A stretch of DNA of 64,000 nt from Nocardia flavorosea NBRC 108225 (GTDB taxonomy: Bacteria; Actinomycetota; Actinomycetes; Mycobacteriales; Mycobacteriaceae): contig NZ_BDCG01000010.1 in NCBI RefSeq assembly GCF_001613385.1, positions 124,001-188,000 of the forward strand, given 5' to 3'. The position numbers and the translations under genes were made by a program. Numbering within the stretch: position 1 is the stretch's first letter; each line of letters opens with the position of its first letter. Of this stretch, positions 42,800 through 51,282 are shown one piece after another. The notes below the pieces were generated by a model, which ran no database searches, was not told the DNA's origin, and saw only the letters and a list, made by a program, of their open reading frames with translations.

Positions 42800-43765
42800 C
42801 TAGTTCCCGGCTCCGAGGACCTTACGGGCGGTGTCGACATCGCGGCCCATGGCGGCAACGAGTTCGTCGACCGATTCGAATTTGCGCATCCCGCGCAGAT
42901 GGTCCACGAAATCCACGGCCACATGCTGTCCGTAGAGATCGGCCTCGCGGTCGAGGACGTAGGCCTCGACGGTGCGGGCACGACCGGAGAAGGTGGGGTT
43001 GGTGCCCACCGAGACCGCCGCCATGGCGGGCTGTCCCGGCGTCACCGTGCCGATCGTCGGCCCCGGGCCCAGCACCGTGAACCAGCCCGCATAGACACCG
43101 TCGGCGGGGATCGCGGCATGCATGGGCGGCGCGACGTTGGCGGTCGGGAACCCCAGGCTCTTGCCGCGGCCGTCACCGCGCACCACCACCCCTTCGACCC
43201 GGTGCGGCCGGCCCAGCGCGTCCGCGGCGGCGGCCATATCCCCGGCGTCCACACAGGCGCGGATATAGGTGGAGGAGAAAGTCACCGCGTGTTCGCCCAG
43301 CAGAGTCACCCCGTCGACCGCGAAACCGAACCGGTCGCCCAGGTCACGCATGGTGGCGACCGTACCGGCGGCCTTCTTGCCGAAAGTGAAATTGTCGCCG
43401 ACCACGACCTCGGCGACATGCAGCCGTTCCACGAGCAGATCGTGCACGTATTCGGCCGGGGTGAGTTTCATGAAGTCATGGGTGAACGGCATCACACAGA
43501 AGACGTCGACGCCGAGTTCTTCGGCGAGTTCCGCCCGCCGGGTGAGCGTGGTGAGTTGCGCGGGATGGGAACCGGGCCGGATCACCTCCATCGGGTGCGG
43601 ATCGAAGGTCATCAATACGGCCGGGACGCCGCGCGCGGCAGCCGACTTCACCGCCCGGCTGATCAACTGCGCGTGACCGCGATGAACACCGTCGAACACG
43701 CCGATTGTGAGCACGCACCGCCCCCAGTCCGCGGGTACGTCGTCGAGACTTCGCCACCTCTGCAC
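42800..43765 (-). CDS. ribF: Bifunctional riboflavin kinase / FAD synthetase RibF
   Basis: RibF phosphorylates riboflavin to FMN and adenylates it to FAD. The 321-residue protein has the N-terminal nucleotidyltransferase domain (VLTIGVFDGVHRGHAQLI, then the SSTYIR motif) and the C-terminal kinase domain (GRGKSLGFPTANVAPP and GTNPTFSGRARTVEAYVLD). The GTG at 43765 gives the family start VQRWRSLDDVPADWGRCVL; longer frames upstream are not conserved. It is divergent from mntR, as in M. tuberculosis. Confidence 0.95.
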   Translation of the reverse strand: MQRWRSLDDVPADWGRCVLTIGVFDGVHRGHAQLISRAVKSAAARGVPAVLMTFDPHPMEVIRPGSHPAQLTTLTRRAELAEELGVDVFCVMPFTHDFMKLTPAEYVHDLLVERLHVAEVVVGDNFTFGKKAAGTVATMRDLGDRFGFAVDGVTLLGEHAVTFSSTYIRACVDAGDMAAAADALGRPHRVEGVVVRGDGRGKSLGFPTANVAPPMHAAIPADGVYAGWFTVLGPGPTIGTVTPGQPAMAAVSVGTNPTFSGRARTVEAYVLDREADLYGQHVAVDFVDHLRGMRKFESVDELVAAMGRDVDTARKVLGAGN

Positions 43766-43873
43766 AGACGCCAAGCCTACGCAAACAAGCGGCCGCACCG
43801 TATTCGGGTGGGGACGCTTGCCGGGCGCCGGCGACGCGGGCGCAAACGCGGGGTTTCGCGGAGGTGGCGGGAT

Positions 43874-44635
43874 ATGTGTATCGCACCGCGAATGCTTAAG
43901 CTCGTGGTTGTGCCCGGAAAACGAGATATCGCCACCCGACGGGAACTCGCCGACGCCGGGGAATCGGCCGCTCCGGGCCTGTCGTCGGTGGCACAGGATT
44001 ACTTGAAAGTCATCTGGACAACCCAGGAGTGGTCGCAGGAACGGGTGAGCACGAAACTGCTCGCGGAGCGGATCGGGGTCTCGGCGTCGACCGTCTCGGA
44101 GGCGGTGCGCAAACTGTCGGACCAGGGTTTGGTCGAACACGCCCGGTACGGCGCGATCACACTGACCGAAGAGGGCCGGCTGGCCGCGATCGCAATGGTG
44201 CGCCGGCACCGGCTGATCGAGACGTTCCTGGTGAGCGAGCTCGGTTACGGCTGGGACGAGGTCCACGACGAGGCGGAGATCCTCGAGCATGCGGTATCGG
44301 AACTGCTGATGGCCCGCATCGACGCGAAACTCGGGTTCCCGGACCGGGATCCGCACGGCGATCCGATCCCGTCGGTGGACGGCGCGGTGCCGACACCGCC
44401 GGCCCGCCGTTTGATCGATTTCGAGGCGGGAGAAACCGGCCGCGTGGCCCGTATCTCCGACTCGGACCCGGACATGCTGCGCTATTTCGATTCGGTCGGG
44501 ATCGCGCTGGATACCGTGATCGTGGTGGTGGAACGGCGAGATTTCGCGGGAACAATCGCGGTGCGGATCGGGCGGGACGAGAATCTCACGGATCTGGGCA
44601 GTATCGCCGCGGAAGCGATCTGGCTGCGGGACTGA
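43874..44635 (+). CDS. mntR: Manganese-dependent DtxR-family repressor MntR (SirR)
   Basis: The protein has 253 residues. The N-terminal winged helix LKVIWTTQEWSQERVSTKLLAERIGVSASTVSEAVRKL is followed by the metal-binding/dimerisation domain with HRLIETFLVSELGYGWDEVHDEAEILEHAVS. The His, Glu and Asp ligands there are typical of DtxR/MntR. A C-terminal SH3-like domain follows. It corresponds to Rv2788. It would repress manganese uptake genes elsewhere. The ATG at 43874 has GGAGG ten bases upstream; an ATG at 43892 is an alternative. Confidence 0.9.
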   Translation: MCIAPRMLKLVVVPGKRDIATRRELADAGESAAPGLSSVAQDYLKVIWTTQEWSQERVSTKLLAERIGVSASTVSEAVRKLSDQGLVEHARYGAITLTEEGRLAAIAMVRRHRLIETFLVSELGYGWDEVHDEAEILEHAVSELLMARIDAKLGFPDRDPHGDPIPSVDGAVPTPPARRLIDFEAGETGRVARISDSDPDMLRYFDSVGIALDTVIVVVERRDFAGTIAVRIGRDENLTDLGSIAAEAIWLRD

Positions 44636-44710
44636 CCGCGGAACAGTTCCGACACGCCCGGGCGAACCCCGGGTGATTCGAGGGCATTGCCCGGCGTAGG
44701 CCTGCCGTGA

Positions 44711-44737
44711 TATCCATATTGTCAACAATCCGACAAT
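44711..44737. promoter_or_regulatory. GntR-type operator and -10 region upstream of the aminotransferase
   Basis: ATTGTCAACAATCCGA at 44718-44733 contains the FadR-style palindrome TTGTCAACAA and is followed by a further GACAAT half-site (44732-44737). A possible -10 TATCCA (44711-44716) with TTGCCC 18 bases before it lies directly upstream, so a bound repressor would cover the transcription start. The same 16 bases recur at 49706. Confidence 0.75.
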
Positions 44738-44804
44738 CGCCATTCACGATTTCGTATACCCGTCGGTCCGGACCGCCGCACCGACCGTCCCGGGAGGCGC
44801 CACC

Positions 44805-46052
44805 ATGGCCGAACTGTCCCCGATCCTGAAACAGGCCACTCCGGTCACCGTCGACCACGGCGAGGGCTGCTACCTCTACGACATCGACGGTCGCCGATAT
44901 CTCGATTTCACGGCCGGAATCGGCGTCACGAGCACCGGCCACTGCCATCCGCACGTGGTGGCGGCGGCACAGGCCCAGGTCGCGAAACTGATCCACGGCC
45001 AATACACGACGGTGATGCATCGGCCGCTGCTCGAACTCACCGAACGCCTCGGCGCGGTGCTTCCCGCGGGATTGGATTCGGTGTTCTACTCCAATTCGGG
45101 CAGTGAAGCGATCGAAGCGGCATTGCGGCTGGCCCGCCAGGCCACCGGGCGCCCGAATGTGATCGTTTTCCACGGCGGCTTCCACGGCCGCACCGTGGCC
45201 GCCGCGACCATGACCACCTCCGGCACCCGATTCTCCGCCGGTTTCAGCCCGCTCATGTCCGGTGTGCACGTCGCCCCCTTCCCCACCGCCTACCGCTACG
45301 GCTGGAGCGAGGAGGAAGCCACCTCCTTCGCCCTGCGCGAACTCGACTACGTGTTCGCCACCCTCACCTCCCCGGCCGAAACCGCGGCCTTCGTGGTCGA
45401 ACCCGTTCTCGGCGAGGGCGGGTACATCCCCGGAAACCGGGTGTTCTTCGAAGGTTTGCGTGAACGCGCCGACCGGCACGGCATCCTGCTGATCTTCGAC
45501 GAGATCCAGACCGGTTTCGGCCGGACCGGAAAGTTCTTCGGCCACCAGCATTTCGGGGTCCGGCCGGATGTCATCACCATGGCCAAGGGTTTGGCCAGCG
45601 GCTTCCCCATCTCCGGAATCGCCGCCTCGGCCGAACTGATGAGCGCCGCCTGGCCCGGATCGCAAGGCGGCACCTACGGCGGTAATGCCGTGGCCTGCGC
45701 CGCCGCGCTCGCCACTCTCGAGGTGATCGAATCGGAGAACCTGGTCGAGAACGCACGGGTCCGCGGCGAACAGTTGCTGACCGGGGTGCGGGCGGCCGAG
45801 TCCAAGGCCATCGGTGACGTCCGCGGGCTGGGCCTGCTCGTCGGCGCGGAGTTCACCACCGCCGACGGCGCCCCGGACCGGGAAACCGCCACCACCGCCC
45901 AGCAACTCGCGGCCGCGAAGGGCTTGCTCCTGCTGACCTGCGGAGCGCATATGAACGTGGTGCGGATGATCCCGCCCCTCGTGGTCGCCGAAACCCAGAT
46001 CACCGACGCGCTCGACATCTGGTCCGCGGTACTCGGCGAACTCGGCCACTGA
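44805..46052 (+). CDS. Class III PLP aminotransferase
   Basis: The protein has 415 residues. The PLP-binding Lys is in MAKGLASGFP, the phosphate-binding region is NSGSEAIEAALRLARQATGR, and the Asp contacting the pyridine N is in LLIFDEIQTGFGRTG. It resembles acetylornithine/4-aminobutyrate/omega-amino-acid aminotransferases. Because arginine genes are not adjacent, and its promoter carries the operator shared with the isomerase/amidase genes, I infer a catabolic role, transferring the amino group of an intermediate. GGGAGGCGCCACC precedes the ATG. It probably forms an operon with the DUF3830 gene. Confidence 0.88.
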   Translation: MAELSPILKQATPVTVDHGEGCYLYDIDGRRYLDFTAGIGVTSTGHCHPHVVAAAQAQVAKLIHGQYTTVMHRPLLELTERLGAVLPAGLDSVFYSNSGSEAIEAALRLARQATGRPNVIVFHGGFHGRTVAAATMTTSGTRFSAGFSPLMSGVHVAPFPTAYRYGWSEEEATSFALRELDYVFATLTSPAETAAFVVEPVLGEGGYIPGNRVFFEGLRERADRHGILLIFDEIQTGFGRTGKFFGHQHFGVRPDVITMAKGLASGFPISGIAASAELMSAAWPGSQGGTYGGNAVACAAALATLEVIESENLVENARVRGEQLLTGVRAAESKAIGDVRGLGLLVGAEFTTADGAPDRETATTAQQLAAAKGLLLLTCGAHMNVVRMIPPLVVAETQITDALDIWSAVLGELGH

Positions 46053-46061
46053 TCCCACCTC

Positions 46062-46095
46062 GCGGGGAGAACGGCCCCACGGCCGGTCTCCCCGC
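46062..46095 (+). other. Intercistronic hairpin
   Basis: A 9-bp stem GCGGGGAGA / TCTCCCCGC encloses an inner GGCC/GGCC pair and lies between the aminotransferase stop (46052) and the DUF3830 start (46117). There is no T-tract. It could reduce read-through or protect the upstream message from 3' decay. Confidence 0.55.
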
Positions 46096-46116
46096 ATGAG
46101 CACCAGGACGAAATAC

Positions 46117-46611
46117 ATGGCGCGCTATCTCACGATCACCCTCACCAAAGCCGGAATCACCTGCCGTGCCCGGCTACTCGACGAGCAGGCTCCGCGCACC
46201 TGCGCCGCGGTATGGGAGGTCCTCCCCCAGGAAGGCGATGCCTTCCACGCCAAATACGCCCGTAACGAGGTCTACACCCTGGTCCCTCGCATCCAGGACG
46301 CCCCGCGCCGCGAGAACCCCACGGTCACCCCCATTCCCGGCGACGTCTGTCTGTTCGATTTCGAACCCTGGGAAATCGGCAACCCGGCCTACGGCTACGA
46401 ACCGGGAACGGCCGCCCATCACGCCCAGGGCGCCACCGATCTCGCACTGTTCTACGGCCGCAACAACCTGCTCATCAACGGCGACCTCGGCTGGGTCCCC
46501 GGCAATGTCTTCGCCACCATCGAAGACGGCCTCGACGAACTCGCCGCCGCCTGCAACACCCTATGGCTGCACGGTGCCGCCGGCGAAACCCTCGCCTTCG
46601 CTCGCGCCTGA
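46117..46611 (+). CDS. DUF3830 family protein
   Basis: The protein has 164 residues and starts ARYLTITLTKAGITCRARLLDEQAPRTCAAVWEVLP. Later segments are GDVCLFDFEPWEIG, DLALFYGRNNLLINGDLGWVPGNVFATIEDGLDELAAAC. This is the DUF3830 family, which has a cyclophilin-like beta-barrel fold and no defined reaction. The ATG at 46117 has AGGA eight bases upstream and starts at the conserved first strand; an ATG seven codons earlier is less likely. It shares a transcript with the aminotransferase and is the least understood part of the locus. Confidence 0.8.
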   Translation: MARYLTITLTKAGITCRARLLDEQAPRTCAAVWEVLPQEGDAFHAKYARNEVYTLVPRIQDAPRRENPTVTPIPGDVCLFDFEPWEIGNPAYGYEPGTAAHHAQGATDLALFYGRNNLLINGDLGWVPGNVFATIEDGLDELAAACNTLWLHGAAGETLAFARA

Positions 46612-47294
46612 AAAATCCTGTCTCCCTCGAGCCCGAAGCTGCGCAGGCAACCCCGGCCGATGCCCGGAACCTCGATCCCACCGAAAACGGTCTGACCCGC
46701 ATTTGCTGGAGTTGTCTGCACCCTGCGGGCCAGGCCGGAGTTCTCGCCTCCACGTACCGGGACCAGGGACGGCCTGCCGGCGACGTCCTGGGGTTCCCGG
46801 CACTGGCGAAGCACTGCGCGCTCATCGGCGGTCTCGTGCCGCACGTGTCCTGGGCGCCGTTCCAGCGGGGCGGACGAACATTTCCGTACACGGCCAGACC
46901 GCTACGCACCGATATCCCCGCATCCGAACATCTGCGGAGAAGGCGGTCGCAACGTGGCCCAGCGCAGCACCGGGGCGGAGGCGGATCCCGACGCCCGCGT
47001 CACGCCGGCGACTGCGATCGAATCGTCACGGCTCCCGCCGGCAACCGAAGGACGTTCTTCACCTGGCGGTCGAGTCGAGCGGCGTAGCGGATCTCGAACC
47101 GGGCGGCGTACGTCGACGTCCGGGGCGATCGGCGTACCTGGTGGCACGATGCCGAGCGGGAGGGCCGCACCGAAGCCGGTCGAACGACGGCCCGAGGGGA
47201 TTCGGGGAGGCCACAAGCGGTTCGCTCCCGCCGTATGCCGCGCCGGGCGGGTTTCCCGGACCACTGACCGATCCGAGGCCGGGCGATACCGCGG
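46612..47294. other. 683-bp gap in the catabolic locus, no clear gene
   Basis: This stretch separates the DUF3830 gene from the convergent amidase gene. Frames are present on both strands but none has a recognised motif or a convincing start. A plus-strand frame around 46995-47268 gives protein-like sequence (such as RRTWWHDAEREGRTEAG) but is broken by a TAG near 47086. It may be a decayed gene or chance. Confidence 0.4.
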
Positions 47295-48698
47295 TCAGCG
47301 CGCGTCCAGTACCGCCTCCGCGAACCGGCCGACCGCCAGCACGAGATCGTCGGAATGGCGGGGGCCGACGATCTGCAGGCCCACCGGCAGTCCCTCGGTC
47401 GTCCGCCCGGCGGGAATACTCAGCGCAGGCTGCTGGGTCAAGTTGAACGGATAGGTGTAGGGCGTCCAGTCCGGCCAGTCCGACATCCCGCTGCCCGGTG
47501 GGACATCGTGACCCGCCGCGAAGGCGGTGATCGGCACCGTGGGCGTGAGGAGCAGGTCGTACACGGTGTGGAAGGTGCCCATGGCGATCGCCACTTGGGC
47601 GGCGACCGCACGGGCGTCGAGATAGTCGGTGGCGGAGAGGGTTTCGCCGTGCTCCCACACCCGGCGCAGACCGGGATCGGCGTTCTCGCGGGCGCCCGGC
47701 GGGAAGTTCGCCAGCATGGCCGCGGCTCCCGCCGCCCACATCACGTCGAAGGCTTCGCGTGGATCGGAGAACCCGGGATCGGCGGCCGAAACGCGCAGAC
47801 CCGCGGCCTCCAGTGCGGTGACCGCCCCGGAGACGATCGCCTCTACCTCGGGATCGGGGTGCACATAGCCCAGCGTCGGCGAGTAGGCGGCCGTCACGCC
47901 GCGGACGTCACGCTGGATCTGGCCGCGGAAGGTGGTGAGAGTGGGCGCCAGTGCGGTGGGGTCGCGCGGGTCCGGCAGGGCGAGAATATCCAGTAGCAGC
48001 GCCGCGTCCTCGACCGTGCGGGTCAGCGGTCCGGCATGGGCGAGCGGACCGAACGGGCTGGCCGGGTACAGCGGAATGCGGCCGTGCGTGGGTTTGAAGC
48101 CGACGATGCCGCAGAACGCGGCCGGAATCCGGACGCTGCCGCCACCGTCTGTGCCCACCGAGACCGGGCCCATCCCGGCCGCAACCGCCGCGGCACTACC
48201 GCCGGAGGAGCCGCCGGCGGTCGTAGAAGGGTCGACGGGGTTGCGGGTGATACCGGTCAGCGGGCTGTCCGTCACGCCTTTCCAGGCGATCTCGGGTGTG
48301 GTGGTCTTACCCACCATCACCATCCCGTCCTCACGCACCCGGGCGGCGACGGGACTGTCCACCGGCCAGGGGCCTTCCGGGCCGATGCTCAGCGAGCCGC
48401 GGCGGGTCGGCCAGTCCTCGGTCAGGAAGATGTCCTTGATCGAGATCGGCACACCGTCGAGCAGTCCGCGGACGTGCCCGGATTGCCAGCGTGCCTCGGA
48501 ATCCTTGGCTTGTACCAGCGCGCGGTCGGGATCGACGAGGCAGTAGGCGTTGATCTCGGTATCCCGGGCGGTGATTGCGGCAAGTACGGCCTCGGTCGCC
48601 TCCACCGGGGACAATGCCCCGGCGGCGTAGGCGGAGACCAGTTCGACCGCGGTCATGCCGACGGGATCGGTCGGTCGGGGCACCTCGGGCTGGTTCAT
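47295..48698 (-). CDS. Amidase signature family hydrolase
   Basis: The protein has 467 residues. The Ser-cisSer-Lys triad is complete: Lys88 in PISIKDIFL, cis-Ser164 in AGGSSGGSAAA, and nucleophile Ser188 in GTDGGGSVRIP. Amidase-signature enzymes hydrolyse carboxamides and some imides or carbamates. It follows the dehydrogenase gene by 14 bases in the same direction, so the two form an operon read from the shared divergent promoter at 49.7 kb. A reasonable inference is that it releases ammonia from an amide intermediate of the pathway. Confidence 0.9.
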   Translation of the reverse strand: MNQPEVPRPTDPVGMTAVELVSAYAAGALSPVEATEAVLAAITARDTEINAYCLVDPDRALVQAKDSEARWQSGHVRGLLDGVPISIKDIFLTEDWPTRRGSLSIGPEGPWPVDSPVAARVREDGMVMVGKTTTPEIAWKGVTDSPLTGITRNPVDPSTTAGGSSGGSAAAVAAGMGPVSVGTDGGGSVRIPAAFCGIVGFKPTHGRIPLYPASPFGPLAHAGPLTRTVEDAALLLDILALPDPRDPTALAPTLTTFRGQIQRDVRGVTAAYSPTLGYVHPDPEVEAIVSGAVTALEAAGLRVSAADPGFSDPREAFDVMWAAGAAAMLANFPPGARENADPGLRRVWEHGETLSATDYLDARAVAAQVAIAMGTFHTVYDLLLTPTVPITAFAAGHDVPPGSGMSDWPDWTPYTYPFNLTQQPALSIPAGRTTEGLPVGLQIVGPRHSDDLVLAVGRFAEAVLDAR

Positions 48699-48712
48699 CT
48701 GCGGCCTTCCCT

Positions 48713-49678
48713 TCAGCCGGGCACATACCCCAGCGTCTTGTCGACGACGTTGTCCAGTGGGCGTCCCGCCAGCCAGTGCTCGAAATTCTCGGTGAACACG
48801 GTGACGATCTCCGTGCGCCAGCCGGCGAAATCACCGGAATTGTGCGGGGTGATATGCGCATTGGGCAACTGCCACAAAGGATGCCCGGGTGGCAGCGGTT
48901 CCGGGTCCACCACATCCAGCGCGGCGCCGGCGATCGCGCCGGTCTCCAACGCGGCGACCAGATCGTCGGTGACCACCAGTTCACCACGCCCGACATTGAC
49001 GAAGCGGGCATGCGGTTTCATGGCACCGAATGCCCGGGCGTCGAACATATGCCGGGTGTCGTCGGTCAGCGGGGCGATGGCAACGACATAGTCGGCGGCG
49101 GGGAGTTCGGCGATCAGATCGGTGGCGACGGTGCCGAAATCGGGGTCGCCGGTGCGGGCGCGGCGCCCCACCGCGCGGATCCGCATACCGGCGGCCCGCA
49201 GCAATCCGGCGACAGCGCGCCCGATCGATCCGGTGCCGACGACGAGCGCGGTGGCTCCGGCTATCCGCTCGGATTCGCGATGTTGCCAGATCTCCTGGCG
49301 CTGCAGCCGCTTCGACCCCGAGAGATCTTTGGCGAAATCGAGAATCTGGCCGAGCACGTATTCGGCGATCGCGGTATCGAAGACTCCGCGGGTGTTGGTG
49401 ACGACCACATCGCTGTCGCGCAGTTCGTCGAACATCACCGTATCGACGCCGGTGGCGCCGATATGCAGCCAGCTCAGCCTGTCGGCCGCCGGCCAGGCAT
49501 CGGGCAGGGCGTGGGACTGGAAGTCGTAGATGAACAGCACATCGGTACCGGGCAGCGCGGCGGCCAGCCCGGCCGAATCCGTGTAGCGCACCGTGGCCCG
49601 CGCATCGACCGGTGCCATCAGCGCCGGATCGGGCTGCTGGTCACTGTGCACAATCGTGACGATGGGGCCCGATTTCAT
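48713..49678 (-). CDS. D-2-hydroxyacid dehydrogenase
   Basis: The protein has 321 residues. The NAD-binding motif is VVGTGSIGRAVAGLLRAAG. The catalytic Arg is in FVNVGRGELV, the Glu in ALDVVDPEPLPPGHPLW and the His in HITPHNSG. The family interconverts a D-2-hydroxyacid and a 2-oxoacid. The ATG at 49678 coincides with the expected transcription start of the minus-strand promoter, so translation may be leaderless. It is the first gene of the dehydrogenase-amidase operon. Confidence 0.9.
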   Translation of the reverse strand: MKSGPIVTIVHSDQQPDPALMAPVDARATVRYTDSAGLAAALPGTDVLFIYDFQSHALPDAWPAADRLSWLHIGATGVDTVMFDELRDSDVVVTNTRGVFDTAIAEYVLGQILDFAKDLSGSKRLQRQEIWQHRESERIAGATALVVGTGSIGRAVAGLLRAAGMRIRAVGRRARTGDPDFGTVATDLIAELPAADYVVAIAPLTDDTRHMFDARAFGAMKPHARFVNVGRGELVVTDDLVAALETGAIAGAALDVVDPEPLPPGHPLWQLPNAHITPHNSGDFAGWRTEIVTVFTENFEHWLAGRPLDNVVDKTLGYVPG

Positions 49679-49679
49679 A

Positions 49680-49721
49680 TTGACACAGTATGGTCACATC
49701 GTATGATTGTCAACAATCCGA
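49680..49721. promoter_or_regulatory. Overlapping divergent promoters with GntR operator
   Basis: Plus strand: TTGACA (49680-49685), 16 bases, TATGAT (49702-49707). Minus strand: TTGACA (49713-49708), 17 bases, TACTGT (49690-49685). Both promoters share the same 34 bases. The operator ATTGTCAACAATCCGA (49706-49721) covers the plus -10/start and the minus -35, so one bound GntR dimer could block both operons. Confidence 0.8.
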
Positions 49722-49764
49722 TCGTTCTCGGAGGTCTTCCCGGCTGAGTGCGAGAGGGGCCGCA

Positions 49765-50505
49765 GTGGAGTTCGATTTTCCCGATATCGAGGGCCCGGTC
49801 GCGCAACGGGGCATCGGTGTCATCGCACCGTTCGACCTCGCCCTGGAGCGTGAACTCTGGCGCTGGGCACCACTGGAAGTGAGCCTGCACCTGGCCCGCA
49901 CACCCTACGAACCGGTCCCGGTATCGCTGGCCATGGCCGAACTGGTCTCCGACGCGACCCATCTGACCGCCGCGACCCGCAACGTTCTGCACGTGGAACC
50001 CGAAGTCGTCGCCTATCTGTGCACCTCCGGTAGTTTCATCAAGGGCATCGAATACGAACGCTCACTGCGGGAAACGATCTGCCGGGCGGGCGCGGCCAAC
50101 GCGGTCACGACCTCCGGAGCACTTCTCGAGGCGATCGGCCATCTCGGCATCACGAATCTGTCGATCATGACCCCCTACGACGAGGTCCTCACCGGCAAAC
50201 TGCGCGACTTCCTCGCCGAAGCGGGGTGCGCGGTGGTCCGCTCCGACCACCTCGGCCTGGGCGGCGGGATCTGGAAGGTCAACTACCGCACCATTGCCGA
50301 ACGAATCCTGGGCGCCGACGATCCGCGCGCCGAGGCGATTTTCGTCAGCTGCACGAACCTGCCCACCTACGACATCATCGAACCGCTGGAGAAGGTTCTG
50401 GGCAAACCGATTCTCACGGCCAACCAGCTCACCATGTGGGCCTGTCTCGGGCGGATGAAACTGCCGATGATGGGTCCGGGCCGCTGGCTGCTGGAGGTGT
50501 TCTGA
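49765..50505 (+). CDS. Maleate isomerase / Asp-Glu racemase superfamily protein A
   Basis: The protein has 246 residues. It has both catalytic cysteines of the superfamily, Cys86 in VVAYLCTSGSF and Cys196 in IFVSCTNLPTYD. PILTANQLTMWACLGRMKL near the C-terminus is also typical. Members include maleate cis-trans isomerase (first studied in Nocardia), aspartate/glutamate/hydantoin racemases and arylmalonate decarboxylase, so the exact reaction is open. The GTG at 49765 is supported by GAGAGGGG seven bases before it. It is first in the isomerase-isomerase-GntR operon. Confidence 0.88.
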   Translation: MEFDFPDIEGPVAQRGIGVIAPFDLALERELWRWAPLEVSLHLARTPYEPVPVSLAMAELVSDATHLTAATRNVLHVEPEVVAYLCTSGSFIKGIEYERSLRETICRAGAANAVTTSGALLEAIGHLGITNLSIMTPYDEVLTGKLRDFLAEAGCAVVRSDHLGLGGGIWKVNYRTIAERILGADDPRAEAIFVSCTNLPTYDIIEPLEKVLGKPILTANQLTMWACLGRMKLPMMGPGRWLLEVF

Positions 50506-50550
50506 AAGATGATGTCCCCGAACGTAACCCAGCTCGGAAACGGAGGGCCC

Positions 50551-51282
50551 ATGCCGGCGCCGACCATCGGATTCATCTACCCGGACCATGCCGCCGAGGA
50601 CGATTACCCACGAGCGGAGACCCTGCTGGACGCACGGTTGCCGGTGGCCCATATCTACGGCACCGATCTGCACGCCGTACCCGAACTGCTGGATCTGGGC
50701 AGCCCGGGCAAACTCCGCGACGGCGCCGCCCGGCTCGCGGCGCACCGGCCGGACGCTGTTGTCTGGGCCTGCACCTCGGGCAGTTTCGTCTACGGCCCGG
50801 ACGGCGCCCGCGAACAGGTCCGGGGACTGGCCGAAGCCGCGGGCGTTCCGGCTTCCAGCACCAGTTTCGCGTTCGTGGCGGCCGCGCAGGCACTGGGTAT
50901 CCGGCGGGTGGCGGTCGCGGCGAGCTACCCGGCGGATGTAGCCGGGCTGTTCGCCGATTTCCTGGCCGATGCCGGGATCACCGTGGCCGCATCTGCGAGC
51001 GCGGGTATCGAAACCGCTGCCGAAGTAGGCACGCTCGAACCGGAGCAGGTACTGGCGCTGGCGCGGGCAAATGATCATCCGGAGGCCGAGGCCCTGCTGA
51101 TCCCCGATACCGCCATGCATACCCTCGAGGTGCTGCCCCGCTTGGAGGCGGCACTGGGGAAACCGGTACTCACCGCCAACCAGGTCACCATCTGGGAGGG
51201 GTTGCGACTCGCCGGCGCGACCCGGATCGTCCCGGCACTGGGCGCGTTGTTCGCGGAAAGGCCCGCATATGTCGGTCATTGA
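50551..51282 (+). CDS. Maleate isomerase / Asp-Glu racemase superfamily protein B (single catalytic Cys)
   Basis: The protein has 243 residues and is a paralogue of the upstream gene, with the same fold landmarks (VVWACTSGSFVYG, KPVLTANQVTIWEGLR). Cys74 in ACTSGSF is kept, but the position of the second catalytic Cys is Asp186 in LLIPDTAMHT. This breaks the two-cysteine mechanism, so it may carry out a different reaction or be a subunit with protein A. GGAGGG precedes the ATG at 50551 closely; an ATG at 50509 with its own GGAGG is an alternative start. It overlaps the GntR gene by 14 bases. Confidence 0.85.
   Translation: MPAPTIGFIYPDHAAEDDYPRAETLLDARLPVAHIYGTDLHAVPELLDLGSPGKLRDGAARLAAHRPDAVVWACTSGSFVYGPDGAREQVRGLAEAAGVPASSTSFAFVAAAQALGIRRVAVAASYPADVAGLFADFLADAGITVAASASAGIETAAEVGTLEPEQVLALARANDHPEAEALLIPDTAMHTLEVLPRLEAALGKPVLTANQVTIWEGLRLAGATRIVPALGALFAERPAYVGH

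Noticed and set aside
42800..44743. RibF as a 647-residue protein
   Set aside because: The upstream part is antisense to mntR; the GTG at 43765 gives a normal 321-residue RibF.
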